Assembly: GCF_900111325.1 (NCBI RefSeq)
Contig: NZ_FOGW01000021.1
Span: 1 to 46,772, forward strand
Reading direction: 5' to 3'
DNA from: Lachnobacterium bovis
Lineage (GTDB): Bacteria > Bacillota > Clostridia > Lachnospirales > Lachnospiraceae
DNA length: 46,772 nt
The notes beneath the pieces were generated by a model. That model was not told the origin of the DNA. It saw only the letters and a program-made list of their open reading frames with translations, and searched no databases. Made by a program: the position numbers and the translations under genes. How positions within the stretch are numbered: position 1 is the stretch's first letter; each line of letters begins with the position of its first letter. This document shows, in pieces, positions 24,555-33,819 of this stretch.

Positions 24555-26602
24555 ATGTTAATTTCTCCTTCTTTTAGCATCTCATCGATGGTCCTTAATA
24601 TTACCTTCTTAGCCTCAATTAAATTTACATCTTTTAATTGAGCTCCGGCAACATTTAAATGTCCTCCACCACCAAGTTTTTCCATAATCAATTGAACATT
24701 AATCTCATCAATCGATCTAGCACTTATGTATATTTTTTCTTTATACTCAGTCAATACAAATGTTGCTTTTATTCCTATTATATTCAACAATTCATTAGCT
24801 GCCATAGCCGCAACAACTGTTGGACTTTCTAGATTTTCTGATGGACAAATTGAAATTGCAAAAATATCCCTATATACTTCTGCTTGTCTTACTGTCTCTG
24901 CTCTTGCTTTATACGCTTCCATGTCATTTCTTAGAAGTTTTCTAACATGAGCCACATCAACACCATTTCGTTTCAAATATGCCGCTGCTTCAAATGTTCT
25001 AACACCTGCTTTTGTCATAAAGTTATTGGTATCTATAATTATACCTGCATAGATACATTCTGCCTCGGCTGCATTTAATTTTAAACCTTCTGAAAAATAT
25101 TGTAAAACTTCCGCTACCATTTCACACGCACTTGAAGCATATGGTTCAATATATGATAATAACGGATTAGTTATTACTTCTTTTCCTTGTCTATGGTGAT
25201 CAAATACAACTATTGTATTTGTCTTTTTAAGAATTTCTGGACACTCTGTGTAACTCGGCTTATTAGTATCAACAACCATAACTAACGTATTTGCATTTGT
25301 TTCTTCTATAGCTGTTTCGCTATCTATAAATAAATCTGCTGGGTATCCATCCTCTACTCTAAATGTATCCATAAGTGGTCTAACCGATGTAGATGGCGAA
25401 TTTATACATATTTGTGCTTTTTTACCAATATTTTTGGCTGCACAATAAATACCAATTCCAGCACCTAGAGAATCTATATCTGTTACACTATGTCCCATAA
25501 TCACGACATTACTAACACCTTCCATAATTTCTCTAAGGGCATGTGCTTTTACTCTTGCTTTTACTCTTGTGTTTTTTTCAACTTGCTGTCTCTTACCACC
25601 AAAATATGAAATATTCTCGCCTTCTTTTACAACAACTTGATCTCCGCCTCTTCCAAGTGCTAAATCAATTGCCGCTCTAGCATATTCATAATTGTGATTA
25701 TAATTATTGTCCCTTATACCAACACCAATACTTAAAGTAACCGCCATTTCGTTACCAACTTTTATAGTTTTTACATCTTCAATAACACTAAATTTATCAT
25801 CTTCTAACCGTCTTAAATATTTATATTTAAAAACTAGAAAATATTTGTCTTTTTCAATTTTTCTCACTAACGCGTCATATTCTCTAAAATAATTATTAAC
25901 TTTTCTATCTATCAACGCTGTCAAAAGTGATCTTTTAACATCCTCAATACTTTCAAGCGCCTCCTCGTAATTATCAATATATACAAGCGCAGATACTAAT
26001 TTCTGTTCAACATTTTCATTTTTATAATGTTGCAATTCTGTCTCATCATAAATATAAACTGCTGTCAAAAACTCTGTACTATTACTTGCATCCACAAATT
26101 CACTTCCATCTGTGATTTGATTAAAATATATTCTATTTAAAATTATTTTAAATTTTCTATCTTCCTTCTCAACATGAACTACATCTTCTGTTTCTGCTTT
26201 TTGCAAGAACTCTTTGGTAATAGAAGAAAATATAGTAGTGATTGATTTATGATAATTCTTATCTACACCTGTAACATCACTAAAATGATTATTAACCCAC
26301 AATATTTTTCCATTAAAGTCTAGCAATGCATACGGAATATCAAATTCATCAATCAATTTTTTTTGCACAGATGCATATTGCGTCGCAAAATCAATTAACT
26401 CATTCATAACTTTAGTCTTAGAATTACTATAAGTTATAACTGTAAAAATAAAATAAAATAAAGCACATGCGCTTACTAAAGCACCCGCTCGTGCATCGAT
26501 CATATATAAAGGAATATCAACTATTACTAAAATTATTGTCAAAAATAATGGCGCAATAATATATGACTGCAACTTCCCCTTAAATTTAATGTTTCCTTTC
26601 AT
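24551..26602 (-). CDS. gdpP: Cyclic-di-AMP phosphodiesterase GdpP
   Basis: A 683-residue membrane enzyme degrading c-di-AMP. In order: two transmembrane helices (about 12-56), a PAS-like domain (about 85-180), a degenerate GGDEF domain (about 200-320), and the DHH/DHHA1 phosphodiesterase (about 350-670) with VVIMGHSVTDIDSLGAG, VVVDTNKPS, VVFDHHRQG and GGGGHLNVAGAQ. The metal-binding His/Asp residues are present, so it should be active. Degradation of c-di-AMP affects potassium uptake; an RCK subunit of a potassium channel, a known type of c-di-AMP receptor, lies at 33073. Confidence 0.95.
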   Translation of the reverse strand: MKGNIKFKGKLQSYIIAPLFLTIILVIVDIPLYMIDARAGALVSACALFYFIFTVITYSNSKTKVMNELIDFATQYASVQKKLIDEFDIPYALLDFNGKILWVNNHFSDVTGVDKNYHKSITTIFSSITKEFLQKAETEDVVHVEKEDRKFKIILNRIYFNQITDGSEFVDASNSTEFLTAVYIYDETELQHYKNENVEQKLVSALVYIDNYEEALESIEDVKRSLLTALIDRKVNNYFREYDALVRKIEKDKYFLVFKYKYLRRLEDDKFSVIEDVKTIKVGNEMAVTLSIGVGIRDNNYNHNYEYARAAIDLALGRGGDQVVVKEGENISYFGGKRQQVEKNTRVKARVKAHALREIMEGVSNVVIMGHSVTDIDSLGAGIGIYCAAKNIGKKAQICINSPSTSVRPLMDTFRVEDGYPADLFIDSETAIEETNANTLVMVVDTNKPSYTECPEILKKTNTIVVFDHHRQGKEVITNPLLSYIEPYASSACEMVAEVLQYFSEGLKLNAAEAECIYAGIIIDTNNFMTKAGVRTFEAAAYLKRNGVDVAHVRKLLRNDMEAYKARAETVRQAEVYRDIFAISICPSENLESPTVVAAMAANELLNIIGIKATFVLTEYKEKIYISARSIDEINVQLIMEKLGGGGHLNVAGAQLKDVNLIEAKKVILRTIDEMLKEGEINI

Positions 26603-26792
26603 TTAGCATCTCCCTCTTCAGATATTCTAGTTTCAAAATTTATAAAATAATAAACTTCTTTATTCTCACATTTAACATCAAATCATGTTACATTATAACA
26701 TTTTTATTAGCCTTATAAAAGACATTTGTAAATCGCACTCCACCACATATACAATCGGCATTTTGCATTTTTTTCTGCATTAATTTTATTCA

Positions 26793-26834
26793 ACAAAAAG
26801 AAGTAGCTATTCCTTTAAGCTACTTCTTTTTATT
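26793..26834. terminator. Bidirectional terminator
   Basis: AAAAAGAAGTAGCT and AGCTACTTCTTTTT form a 14-base-pair stem with a 9-base loop. It lies after the SPFH gene on the minus strand. Confidence 0.85.
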
Positions 26835-26852
26835 GGTTCAAAATTTATTATT

Positions 26853-27848
26853 TTATTCTTCTACTTTTTCTGATTTTGTCTCATTTGTATCTGTATCCTT
26901 CGCAACTTCAACAACAGATTTTGCAAGACCTGCTAAACCTTGTATTTCAGATGGAATAATAATCTTTGTAGCTCTACCATTCGCTGCTTTAGCAAACGCC
27001 TCTAAGCTCTTTAATTTAATTACTTTATCATCAGGTGACGCATTCTTAATCATTTCAAGACCATCTGCTGTCGCTCTTTGAATCTTAGCAATAGCTGAAG
27101 CTTCACCTTCTGCTTCTTTAATAGTTGCTTCTTTTTTAGCTTCTGCGGCTAAAATTGCAGCTTGCTTTGCTGCCTCAGCTCTAAGTATTGCAGCTTCTTT
27201 CTCAGCTTGTGCATCAAGAATTGCTTTTTCTTTATTACCTTCTGCCACTCTAATTGTAGATTCTTTTTTACCCTCTGCAATTAAAATAGATTCACGTTTT
27301 TCACGTTCAGCCTTCATCTGTTTTTCCATGGCCTCTTGAATAGCTCGTGGTGGAATAATATTCTTTAACTCAACACGATTAACTTTTATTCCCCATGGGT
27401 CTGTAACTTCATCTAATGTTGCTCTTAACTTTGTATTAATTGCTTCTCTTGATGTAAGAGTTTCATCTAACTCAAGATCACCTATTAAGTTTCTTAATGA
27501 AGTAGCTGCTAAATTTTCAATAGCAAGTAATGGATTATCAACACCATATGCATATAATTTAGGATCTGTAATCTGGTAAAAAACTACTGTATCAATCTGC
27601 ATTGTAACGTTATCTTTAGTGATAACTGGCTGTGGTGGAAAATCTGCAACCTGTTCTTTTAAAACGATTCTTTTTGATACTTTATCAATAATTGGCACTT
27701 TAATATGTGGGCCTACCTCCCATGTTGTTAAATAAGCTCCTAATCTTTCTACTATTCTTGCTTCTGCTTGAGGAACAAATCTAATACTTCTAACGATTGC
27801 TATAACTATAATCGCTAAAATTACAAGTAAAACTTCATATGCTTCCAT
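26853..27848 (-). CDS. SPFH/band 7 (stomatin-like) membrane scaffold protein
   Basis: About 331 residues from ATG 27848, chosen because AAAAGGAG stands 7 bases upstream. One N-terminal membrane helix (about 5-22), then the band 7 domain (RFVPQAEARIVERLGAYLTTWEVGPH... to about 195), then a long helical repeat region rich in Ala, Glu and Lys (about 195-285), typical of stomatin homologues and bacterial slipins. It pairs with the NfeD protein upstream (78-base gap), the usual partner; such pairs organise membrane microdomains or stabilise membrane proteins. Confidence 0.9.
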   Translation of the reverse strand: MEAYEVLLVILAIIVIAIVRSIRFVPQAEARIVERLGAYLTTWEVGPHIKVPIIDKVSKRIVLKEQVADFPPQPVITKDNVTMQIDTVVFYQITDPKLYAYGVDNPLLAIENLAATSLRNLIGDLELDETLTSREAINTKLRATLDEVTDPWGIKVNRVELKNIIPPRAIQEAMEKQMKAEREKRESILIAEGKKESTIRVAEGNKEKAILDAQAEKEAAILRAEAAKQAAILAAEAKKEATIKEAEGEASAIAKIQRATADGLEMIKNASPDDKVIKLKSLEAFAKAANGRATKIIIPSEIQGLAGLAKSVVEVAKDTDTNETKSEKVEE

Positions 27849-27926
27849 ATTATTCTCCTTTTCCATTCTTTGTTTATTTATTTTTTAATAAAATTAAATA
27901 CATATTTTATTTTATTATTGTAATTA

Positions 27927-28391
27927 TCATCTTTTTTCAAGTCTTTTTACTACTAATTTAACGCCCTGTACTCTAACAACCTCGCATATTTCTCCAACAT
28001 CAATTTCATCTTTTGGATCATCTGCAATTATAGACCATTCCTTTCCTTGAAGATTTCCCACTCCAACTTTACCAAATGGTTCTATCTTTTGTGTTATTTC
28101 CACTTTTTCGCCTATAATACTATCAATATTCGTTGCAACTTTCTTGGTCACAACATATTTATCCATGAATGGTTTTGTAAAAATCAATAATATGATAGAT
28201 ACTACAAAAAAAACTATAACTTGAACATATAATGGAGCTCCAATTCCTGCGAAAACAGCCGAGGTTGCCGCTCCTATAGCAAACCAAATTGTCACCAATC
28301 CTACTGTTATAATTTCAAGTACAATCATAGCAAACATAATTACTAACCAAAATAATACCTGCTGTGAAAATATTGATAATAATTGATTCAT
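27927..28391 (-). CDS. NfeD-family membrane protein
   Basis: A 154-residue short-form NfeD protein: three or four transmembrane segments (about 12-75), then a C-terminal OB-fold (about 85-150) with IGEKVEITQKI, VGNLQGKEWSII and VGEICEVVRVQGVKLVVKR. The protease domain of long NfeD proteins is absent. It works with the SPFH protein at 26853; the two probably form one operon. Confidence 0.9.
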   Translation of the reverse strand: MNQLLSIFSQQVLFWLVIMFAMIVLEIITVGLVTIWFAIGAATSAVFAGIGAPLYVQVIVFFVVSIILLIFTKPFMDKYVVTKKVATNIDSIIGEKVEITQKIEPFGKVGVGNLQGKEWSIIADDPKDEIDVGEICEVVRVQGVKLVVKRLEKR

Positions 28392-28460
28392 TTATTCAAC
28401 CTCCTTTTCCTTACATTATCACAATTTAGTTTGTATGTAAATAATTAACTGATATTTTTT

Positions 28461-29612
28461 TCACATTTTTCTAATATAATATGCAATTTGATATGGTAAT
28501 CTTTCATCCGGAGTTGCCAAATCATTATTTATCAATTTTTTTATATTTGAAATACGATAGATCACAGTATTTCGATGTGTAAACATTTCCTCTGCAACAG
28601 CTTGAATACTTCCATTGTGCTTCAAATAGCATTCTAATGTATCAACATAATTACCCTTGTGCTTGTTATCATATTCCATAAGTTCTTTTAAAGGTTCATT
28701 TTTCATCTTTTCAAGCAATTGGGTGTCATTTACTGAATACAATAATCTAAACAGTCCAAGATCATCAAAATATTTCAAATTTTCTTCATGACGCAAAGAC
28801 ATTTTAACTGCACCCTTTGCACGCATAAAACTAATATATAAATTAGAAATATCAACTACTTCACTTCCCACACCAACATATAGTGGAAATTGAACCATTC
28901 GTTTTTTTGCACGAGTAAGCATTCCCTCTACGATTTCATCTAAATCTTTTTTTTGCACATCATTTACAACTAATACAAAAAATGAATCATAATAGAAAAA
29001 ATTACCATTGTGTGTTATTTTTTCTAAATACATCTGAATTCTGTACGATAATTTTTTTCTCTCAACAGTATCCATTGTATCTAAACCTTTTAATGTAATT
29101 AAAACAACCTGAAAAGTTCCATCTACGTCAAAATATGGTAGTAGTTCCTTTCTATAAGCATCTTGATTGTCCGGAACTTCAATCGCTTTTATCATTGCAT
29201 TAGAAATTTGTTCATCTGCACTATCTTGTAAAAATATACGAATATTAATATCTTTGATCATATCACCCATATGAATCTCTTGTGGAACCGTAAGTAGTGG
29301 AAAGTCGTTCTCATCACAATAATCTAATAATTCCTGTGGTACTTCTTTAATGTAATGTCCCGTATTTAAAATCAAACCAGCACCATGATGTTTTACCATT
29401 TCTCTTGCCAATTCCATCAACGACTCAGTTGTTCTAAATCCTAATCCAGTAGTAACTGCTAATTCTTTCCCCCAAAAATTTTGTACTATAGTCGTTTCTT
29501 CTAACATATGAGTCCAAACTATTGAATTTGACCATCCATTTTTGCCTGCAATCATCTTCATATTATACCTATTCTTCGATACTAACATCATATCTTCTAT
29601 TGTATATCCCAT
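28461..29612 (-). CDS. PucR-family transcriptional regulator
   Basis: A 383-residue regulator. The N-terminal part (about 1-120) is a PucR-type sensory domain (MGYTIEDMM...IAGKNGWSNSIVWTHMLE...), the middle (about 160-300) is a degenerate GGDEF-like domain (FFVLVVNDV..., YVGVGSEVVDISNLYISFMRAKGAV), and the C-terminus carries the PucR helix-turn-helix (LECYLKHNGSIQAVAEEMFTHRNTVIYRISNIKKLI, about 325-360). Relatives control purine, amino acid or polyamine catabolism; the ligand here cannot be told. The promoter carries a perfect palindrome (29678-29692) suggesting autoregulation. No catabolic genes are adjacent. Confidence 0.9.
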   Translation of the reverse strand: MGYTIEDMMLVSKNRYNMKMIAGKNGWSNSIVWTHMLEETTIVQNFWGKELAVTTGLGFRTTESLMELAREMVKHHGAGLILNTGHYIKEVPQELLDYCDENDFPLLTVPQEIHMGDMIKDINIRIFLQDSADEQISNAMIKAIEVPDNQDAYRKELLPYFDVDGTFQVVLITLKGLDTMDTVERKKLSYRIQMYLEKITHNGNFFYYDSFFVLVVNDVQKKDLDEIVEGMLTRAKKRMVQFPLYVGVGSEVVDISNLYISFMRAKGAVKMSLRHEENLKYFDDLGLFRLLYSVNDTQLLEKMKNEPLKELMEYDNKHKGNYVDTLECYLKHNGSIQAVAEEMFTHRNTVIYRISNIKKLINNDLATPDERLPYQIAYYIRKM

Positions 29613-29663
29613 AAATTCACCTCAAATTTGTTATTTTTCCGTGTACAAAAAACACTTGTCTTT

Positions 29664-29692
29664 ATTATAGCACTTTTTGTACTCTGAGTACA
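29664..29692 (-). promoter_or_regulatory. Promoter of the PucR-type gene with palindromic operator
   Basis: TATAAT on the minus strand (29669-29664), 52 bases before the ATG, with the perfect palindrome TGTACTC-A-GAGTACA (29692-29678) covering the -35 position. No good -35 is present, as expected for an activator-dependent or tightly repressed promoter. Upstream lie further hairpins (TTTTGGAAATC/GATTTCCAAAA at about 29725-29754; GTGTTG/CAACAC at about 29759-29776). Confidence 0.55.
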
Positions 29693-29837
29693 TATATCGG
29701 TATTTCTTTTTATTTTGGAAATCCATTGGAAGATTTCCAAAATATGATAATATATATTGTGTTGAGAAAACAACACGAAACTTTTTGATAACGATTTGAA
29801 AATTTATTTTCGAATCAGCTTCATGTAATGAAGCCAC

Positions 29838-30160
29838 TTAAAAAGCTTTTTTCATAATATAATTCCTAATATATATAAGGGACAGTCATATAATGACGGT
29901 CCCTCTCTTCCTTTTTATTACAAATTTATTCAACACACTTATTAATGAAAACATTTAAATATCCCTATTATTTTTGTTTTCATTAATATAAATAATTATA
30001 ATTCATTTTAGACTTTTTTATATTCTCAGTACTAAACTGGGATTTTTTTTTATATTTTTTTATTCTTTCTTCCATATACTATTTCGGCTAATTTTTATTA
30101 TAGTTTCCTATCTCATTCAATTTTTCATTAAATTTTGACACTTTAAATTTTTTCTATTAA
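29838..30160. other. Intergenic region with three hairpins, no gene seen
   Basis: Besides AT-rich sequence it holds GGGAC.GTCAT/ATGAC.GTCCC (29879-29903), a perfect 13-base-pair repeat TATTAATGAAAAC/GTTTTCATTAATA around a 23-base loop (about 29940-29989), and CTCAGT/ACTGGG followed by T9 on the plus strand (about 30025-30050). A TTGTTT-17-TATAAT promoter-like pair lies on the plus strand near 29974-30002. A short unannotated transcript is possible; no protein gene is supported. Confidence 0.35.
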
Positions 30161-30165
30161 ATAAA

Positions 30166-30204
30166 AAAAGACACTTTTTAGAATTCTCCTAAAAAGTGTC
30201 TTTT
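30166..30204. terminator. Bidirectional terminator after rpsR
   Basis: AAAAGACACTTTTTAG and CTAAAAAGTGTCTTTT form a 16-base-pair stem around a 7-base loop; it ends the rpsF-ssb-rpsR operon on the minus strand. Confidence 0.85.
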
Positions 30205-30318
30205 AAATATCTTATTATATCGAGCAATAGTAATTATCAAAATCATTCAAATTTACTCAAAAATCAAATATATTTAAATCCTTGATAACTAACTTCTATC
30301 TCTTGCCAGTACTAGGAA

Positions 30319-30570
30319 TTAGTCCTGTACGTATGGCATAATAGCTAAGTGACGTGCTCTCTTGATTGCTACTGTAAGAGCTCTCTGGTGTTTAGCACAG
30401 TTACCTGTGATACGACGAGGAAGAATTTTACCTCTTTCAGAGATGTATCTCTTTAATTTGTTTGTATCTTTATAATCAATGACATTATCTTTGCCGCAGA
30501 ATACACAAACTTTTTTTCTTCTACGCATTGGTCTTCTCTTTGAAGAACCTTCGCCTTTATTGTAAGCCAT
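30319..30570 (-). CDS. rpsR: Ribosomal protein S18, zinc-ligand (C+) form
   Basis: An 83-residue 30S protein that binds next to S6. Core motif YKDTNKLKRYISERGKILPRRITGNCAKHQR. Cys22, Cys25, Cys58 and His61 form a possible zinc site (C+ form); no Cys-free second copy is in the window. Last gene of the rpsF-ssb-rpsR operon, 32 bases after ssb. Confidence 0.97.
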   Translation of the reverse strand: MAYNKGEGSSKRRPMRRRKKVCVFCGKDNVIDYKDTNKLKRYISERGKILPRRITGNCAKHQRALTVAIKRARHLAIMPYVQD

Positions 30571-30602
30571 CGTAGTTACCTCCTTTTAAAATTGTAAATC
30601 TA

Positions 30603-31055
30603 CTAATTAAATGGTAATTCTTCTTCAATTCCATCAGGAATTTCCATAAAACCTTCACTTGGTGCCGCTTGGCTTGGTGATGGTTTAAATGGCTGCTGAC
30701 TATATCCGCCACCCATGTTGTTATCACTAGTATTTTTGCTTTCAGCAAATTCAACTTGTTCAACAACAACATCAGTAGTATATACTCTTTGGCCATCTTT
30801 ATTGGTATAGCTTCCAGTTTGAATTCGACCTTCAACGACGAATTTAACGCCCTTGTGTCCAAATCTTTCCATAAATTCTGCTGTTTTACCAAACGAAACA
30901 CAATTTATGAAATCTGCTGTCTGCTCCTCATTATTTCTTCTAAATCTACGGTCTACTGCAAGAGTAAATCTTGCAACTGCACTTGAGCTCTCACCTTGAG
31001 AATAACGGATTTCTGCATCTCTGGTTAAGCGTCCCATAAGAATTACTTTATTCAT
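30603..31055 (-). CDS. ssb: Single-stranded DNA-binding protein
   Basis: A 150-residue protein: OB-fold (about 1-105, MNKVILMGRLTRDAEIRYSQ, FINCVSFGKTAEFMERFGHKG) followed by a flexible Gly/Gln/Pro/Ser tail and the acidic hydrophobic tip EEELPFN that recruits partner proteins. It lies between rpsF (11-base gap) and rpsR, the standard order. Confidence 0.96.
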   Translation of the reverse strand: MNKVILMGRLTRDAEIRYSQGESSSAVARFTLAVDRRFRRNNEEQTADFINCVSFGKTAEFMERFGHKGVKFVVEGRIQTGSYTNKDGQRVYTTDVVVEQVEFAESKNTSDNNMGGGYSQQPFKPSPSQAAPSEGFMEIPDGIEEELPFN

Positions 31056-31066
31056 ATAATCTCCTT

Positions 31067-31357
31067 TTATGCCTCGTCTTTTCTAACGCATAAGAAACGA
31101 AGAACATTGTCCATAATACGAACATCCTGCTCTACAAGAGCTGGAACATTAGATTCTGCATCGAACTGAATGAAGTAGTAGAAAGCTTCGTTCATTTTCT
31201 GAACTTCGTAAGCTAATCTTTTTTTGCCCCATTCTTCAACTTCTGTAACAGCACCACCTGCACGTTTAATGTACTCTTTTGCTTTTTCAACAGTTGCTGT
31301 TCTCGCATCATCTTCGATCTTTGCACTTACTACGAGTGCTAATTCATATTTATTCAT
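31067..31357 (-). CDS. rpsF: Ribosomal protein S6
   Basis: A 96-residue 30S protein with the ferredoxin-like fold: MNKYELALVVSAKIEDDA, GGAVTEVEEWGKKRLAYEVQKMNEAFYYFIQFDAES and VRIMDNVLRFLCVRKDE. First gene of the operon, behind a 60- to 75-base leader. ATG follows AGGAGG. Confidence 0.97.
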   Translation of the reverse strand: MNKYELALVVSAKIEDDARTATVEKAKEYIKRAGGAVTEVEEWGKKRLAYEVQKMNEAFYYFIQFDAESNVPALVEQDVRIMDNVLRFLCVRKDEA

Positions 31358-31387
31358 GCGATTGTTTACCTCCTTTTGGTCTCTGGC

Positions 31388-31464
31388 TCACGACATTTCG
31401 TGAACAAGGAAAATTTTAATATACCACGAGAATAAATGATACCATGTTTTGTTTTGTTTTGCAA
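31388..31464 (-). promoter_or_regulatory. Promoter and leader hairpin of the rpsF operon
   Basis: On the minus strand TTGCAA (31464-31459), 17-base spacer, TATCAT (31441-31436). The leader contains the small hairpin TCACGA/TCGTGA (31403-31388). I could not fit the known S6:S18 leader motif to it. Confidence 0.55.
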
Positions 31465-31840
31465 GTGATTTTCATTATATTTTTTTACTTTTTATCACAG
31501 TTTTGTAAGTCTTTTATTATTTTCCATCATCTAAATTTAATCTAGATATAATCACCCTTTTTATAGCATATTTTATCACTAAATTTCTATTTTCGTTTTT
31601 TATTTATAAATTAAGTTTTTTATTTTATTTATAAATGCTTTATAATATTAATGTACAGTTTGTTTTTTAAAAATTTAATCACTTTTCATTATTCTATTTA
31701 TACTATTGTACATTTTTAGAAAATAAAACATTTAGAATTATTTTAAGATGTAATAAGTTTATGAAATTCTTTTTTGTACATTTAGTATATTTTTTATTTC
31801 ATTATGTGTATATTTTTTTTATATCTATTAGGGAGGGTTT
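31465..31840. other. Divergent AT-rich intergenic region, nothing clear seen
   Basis: Lies between the rpsF promoter and the sirtuin gene. It is very rich in A and T, with frequent TTTATTTATAAA-type repeats and no supported gene. The sirtuin promoter must be here, but no pair of boxes stands out. Confidence 0.4.
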
Positions 31841-31844
31841 ACAA

Positions 31845-32576
31845 ATGAACAAAATAGAAATTTTTTCAGACTGGATCAAAGAATCAAAATCAATTGTTTT
31901 TTTCGGTGGTGCAGGCGTTTCAACTGAAAGTGGCATTCCAGATTTTAGAAGTGTTGACGGTTTATACAATCAACAGTACGATTATCCACCCGAAACAATT
32001 CTAAGTCACACTTTTTTCCGCAAAAAAACGGACGAGTTCTATAAATTTTATAGAGCAAAAATGCTCTGTCCTGATGTAGAACCCAATATTACCCACAAAG
32101 TGCTTGCTAAACTAGAAGAAAAAGGCAAACTCACTTCTGTTATCACCCAAAACATAGATGGCTTACATCAAAAAGCTGGAAGCAAGCGTGTTTTAGAACT
32201 TCACGGTAGTACTCTTAGAAATTATTGCGAAAAATGCCACAAATTTTTCCCAGTTGAAACTATTATAAATTCGAAAGATGTGCCACGTTGTGATAACTGC
32301 GGCGGAATAATTAAACCAGATGTTGTACTTTACGAGGAAGGATTAAACGAAGAAACACTACAAAATGCCATATCAGATCTTTCTAATGCTGATATGTTGA
32401 TTATTGGTGGTACTTCTCTTACAGTTTATCCTGCTGCCAATTTAATTTATTATTATCAAGGAAATAAACTTGTTCTTATTAATAAAACACCAACTCCAGC
32501 CGACAAAAAAGCAAATTTATGTATAAACAGTGGCCTAGGTAGCGTATTTTCACAATTAAATATTGATGCTTTATAG
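31845..32576 (+). CDS. NAD-dependent protein deacetylase (sirtuin, CobB-like)
   Basis: A 243-residue sirtuin that removes acetyl or similar acyl groups from lysine using NAD. NAD-binding GAGVSTESGIPDFRS (22-36), TQNIDGLHQKAG (101-112), catalytic His120, zinc Cys128, 131, 149 and 152, and GGTSLTVYPAA near 201 are all present. I chose ATG 31845 because GGGAGGG stands 8 bases upstream; a frame back to 31761 would add 28 hydrophobic residues without a ribosome site. Confidence 0.94.
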   Translation: MNKIEIFSDWIKESKSIVFFGGAGVSTESGIPDFRSVDGLYNQQYDYPPETILSHTFFRKKTDEFYKFYRAKMLCPDVEPNITHKVLAKLEEKGKLTSVITQNIDGLHQKAGSKRVLELHGSTLRNYCEKCHKFFPVETIINSKDVPRCDNCGGIIKPDVVLYEEGLNEETLQNAISDLSNADMLIIGGTSLTVYPAANLIYYYQGNKLVLINKTPTPADKKANLCINSGLGSVFSQLNIDAL

Positions 32577-32767
32577 TTTACAATTTTTTTACTATAAAAT
32601 TCAGTCTGTTTTACATTGATTTTTATTATATTATATCTATATTTAATTTTTATCCATAAATTACTTTATTTTTTTACTTGGAATAATGTACGATTTTATT
32701 GATAATATCACGGCGAATATGATATCATATTTGCAACTTAATGATTCAAATTATTATGGAGGTTTTT

Positions 32768-32959
32768 ATGGAATATAAATATGAAGTAGGCGATATTGTA
32801 AAATTAAAAAAGAAACATCCATGCGGAAGTTTTGAATGGGAAATACTTAGAGTTGGTGCCGACTTTAGGCTAAAATGCATCGGCTGCGGTCATCAAATCA
32901 TGATCGATAGAAAATCCGTTGTTAAAAATACTCGTGGACTTAGGCCAAAAAATAATTAG
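32768..32959 (+). CDS. DUF951-family small protein
   Basis: A 63-residue protein: YEVGDIVKLKKKHPCGSFEWEILRVGADFRLKCIGCGHQIMIDR. The Cys in HPCG and the CIGC pair suggest a small zinc-binding or nucleic-acid-binding beta barrel; this is the DUF951 pattern, found widely in Firmicutes with no firm role (often near parB, ychF or rpsF). ATG 32768 follows GGAGG; upstream in-frame ATGs lack a site. Own terminator follows. Confidence 0.9.
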   Translation: MEYKYEVGDIVKLKKKHPCGSFEWEILRVGADFRLKCIGCGHQIMIDRKSVVKNTRGLRPKNN

Positions 32960-32979
32960 GTTATTATTTCCATAAATTT

Positions 32980-33013
32980 AGCCCGTATACTTTAAAAAAT
33001 ATACGGGCTTTCT
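32980..33013 (+). terminator. Terminator after the DUF951 gene
   Basis: AGCCCGTATA and TATACGGGCT form a 10-base-pair stem with a 10-base loop, followed by TTCTTACTTTATTTTT. Confidence 0.75.
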
Positions 33014-33072
33014 TACTTTATTTTTACTATTTTATTATTTTTATTACATTACAATTTTTATATTATTGTATT

Positions 33073-33720
33073 TTATGCACCTAACATAGGTTCAATATCA
33101 TCTTGACGGCCAACTACAATAAGATGATCTTTGTCATTAAATCTATATTCTGCTGAAGGCAACACATCCGTACCTTCCTCATTTCTAATTCCAATGATTG
33201 TTATACTATAATTTTGTCTGATTCCTATTTCTTTAATTGTCTTTCCTATCCAATCAGCTAATGGTTCTATTTCATATAATGAATAGTCATCCGTTAATTC
33301 CATATAATCAAAAACATGATTTGTACTACATCTTTTTGCTAAATTAAAAGCCAAATCTCTGTCTGGATATATTACTTCATCTGCACCATTTTTTAATAAA
33401 AATTTGGCTTGAACATCCCTGTTTGCTTTACTAATTACATACTTAGCACCCATTTCTTTAATTAACGATGTAACCTCTAAGCTGTTTTGAAAACTTGTTC
33501 CAATACAAACAAAAACTATATCAAATTTTTCTAGATTAAGTGATTTAACAACTTTTGGAATTGTACAATCTCCAATCTGTACATTTCCAACTTTGTACAT
33601 CATATCTGTAACATTTGCTTCTTCTTTATCTACTATCGTAACATTATTATCAAGTTTTATTAAATTATTACAGAGATGGTGTCCAAATCTTCCCATTCCT
33701 ATAATTAGTAAATTTTTCAT
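33073..33720 (-). CDS. TrkA-family potassium channel regulatory subunit (KtrA-like)
   Basis: A 215-residue RCK protein: N-terminal Rossmann domain (about 1-135, LLIIGMGRFGHHLCNNL, VDKEEANV, DCTIPKVVKSLNL) binding adenine nucleotides, and a C-terminal RCK_C domain (about 140-215) of the type that binds c-di-AMP in KtrA. It would gate a KtrB/TrkH-type channel, which is not encoded here. ATG 33720 follows GGAGG; a frame back to 33771 adds 17 residues without a site. Confidence 0.92.
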   Translation of the reverse strand: MKNLLIIGMGRFGHHLCNNLIKLDNNVTIVDKEEANVTDMMYKVGNVQIGDCTIPKVVKSLNLEKFDIVFVCIGTSFQNSLEVTSLIKEMGAKYVISKANRDVQAKFLLKNGADEVIYPDRDLAFNLAKRCSTNHVFDYMELTDDYSLYEIEPLADWIGKTIKEIGIRQNYSITIIGIRNEEGTDVLPSAEYRFNDKDHLIVVGRQDDIEPMLGA

Positions 33721-33819
33721 TGTTTCCTCCATTATTGTTTTTATGCAATATGTCTTAGTTAAGAATAACACCTTATCAGTTTCTTAGTGTGACTAAACTG
33801 TGTATATTTTAATCTATTG

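Noticed and set aside
29631..29837. 68-codon open frame on the minus strand upstream of the PucR-type gene
   Set aside because: It covers the promoter, palindrome and hairpins, has no ribosome binding site, and its composition is that of translated AT-rich spacer.
31380..31420. S6:S18 autoregulatory leader of rpsF
   Set aside because: A small hairpin is present, but I could not fit the conserved CCG-bulge structure, so only the hairpin is reported.
31761..31844. N-terminal hydrophobic extension of the sirtuin
   Set aside because: No ribosome site at 31761, while GGGAGGG is correctly placed before ATG 31845, and sirtuins start at the latter position.
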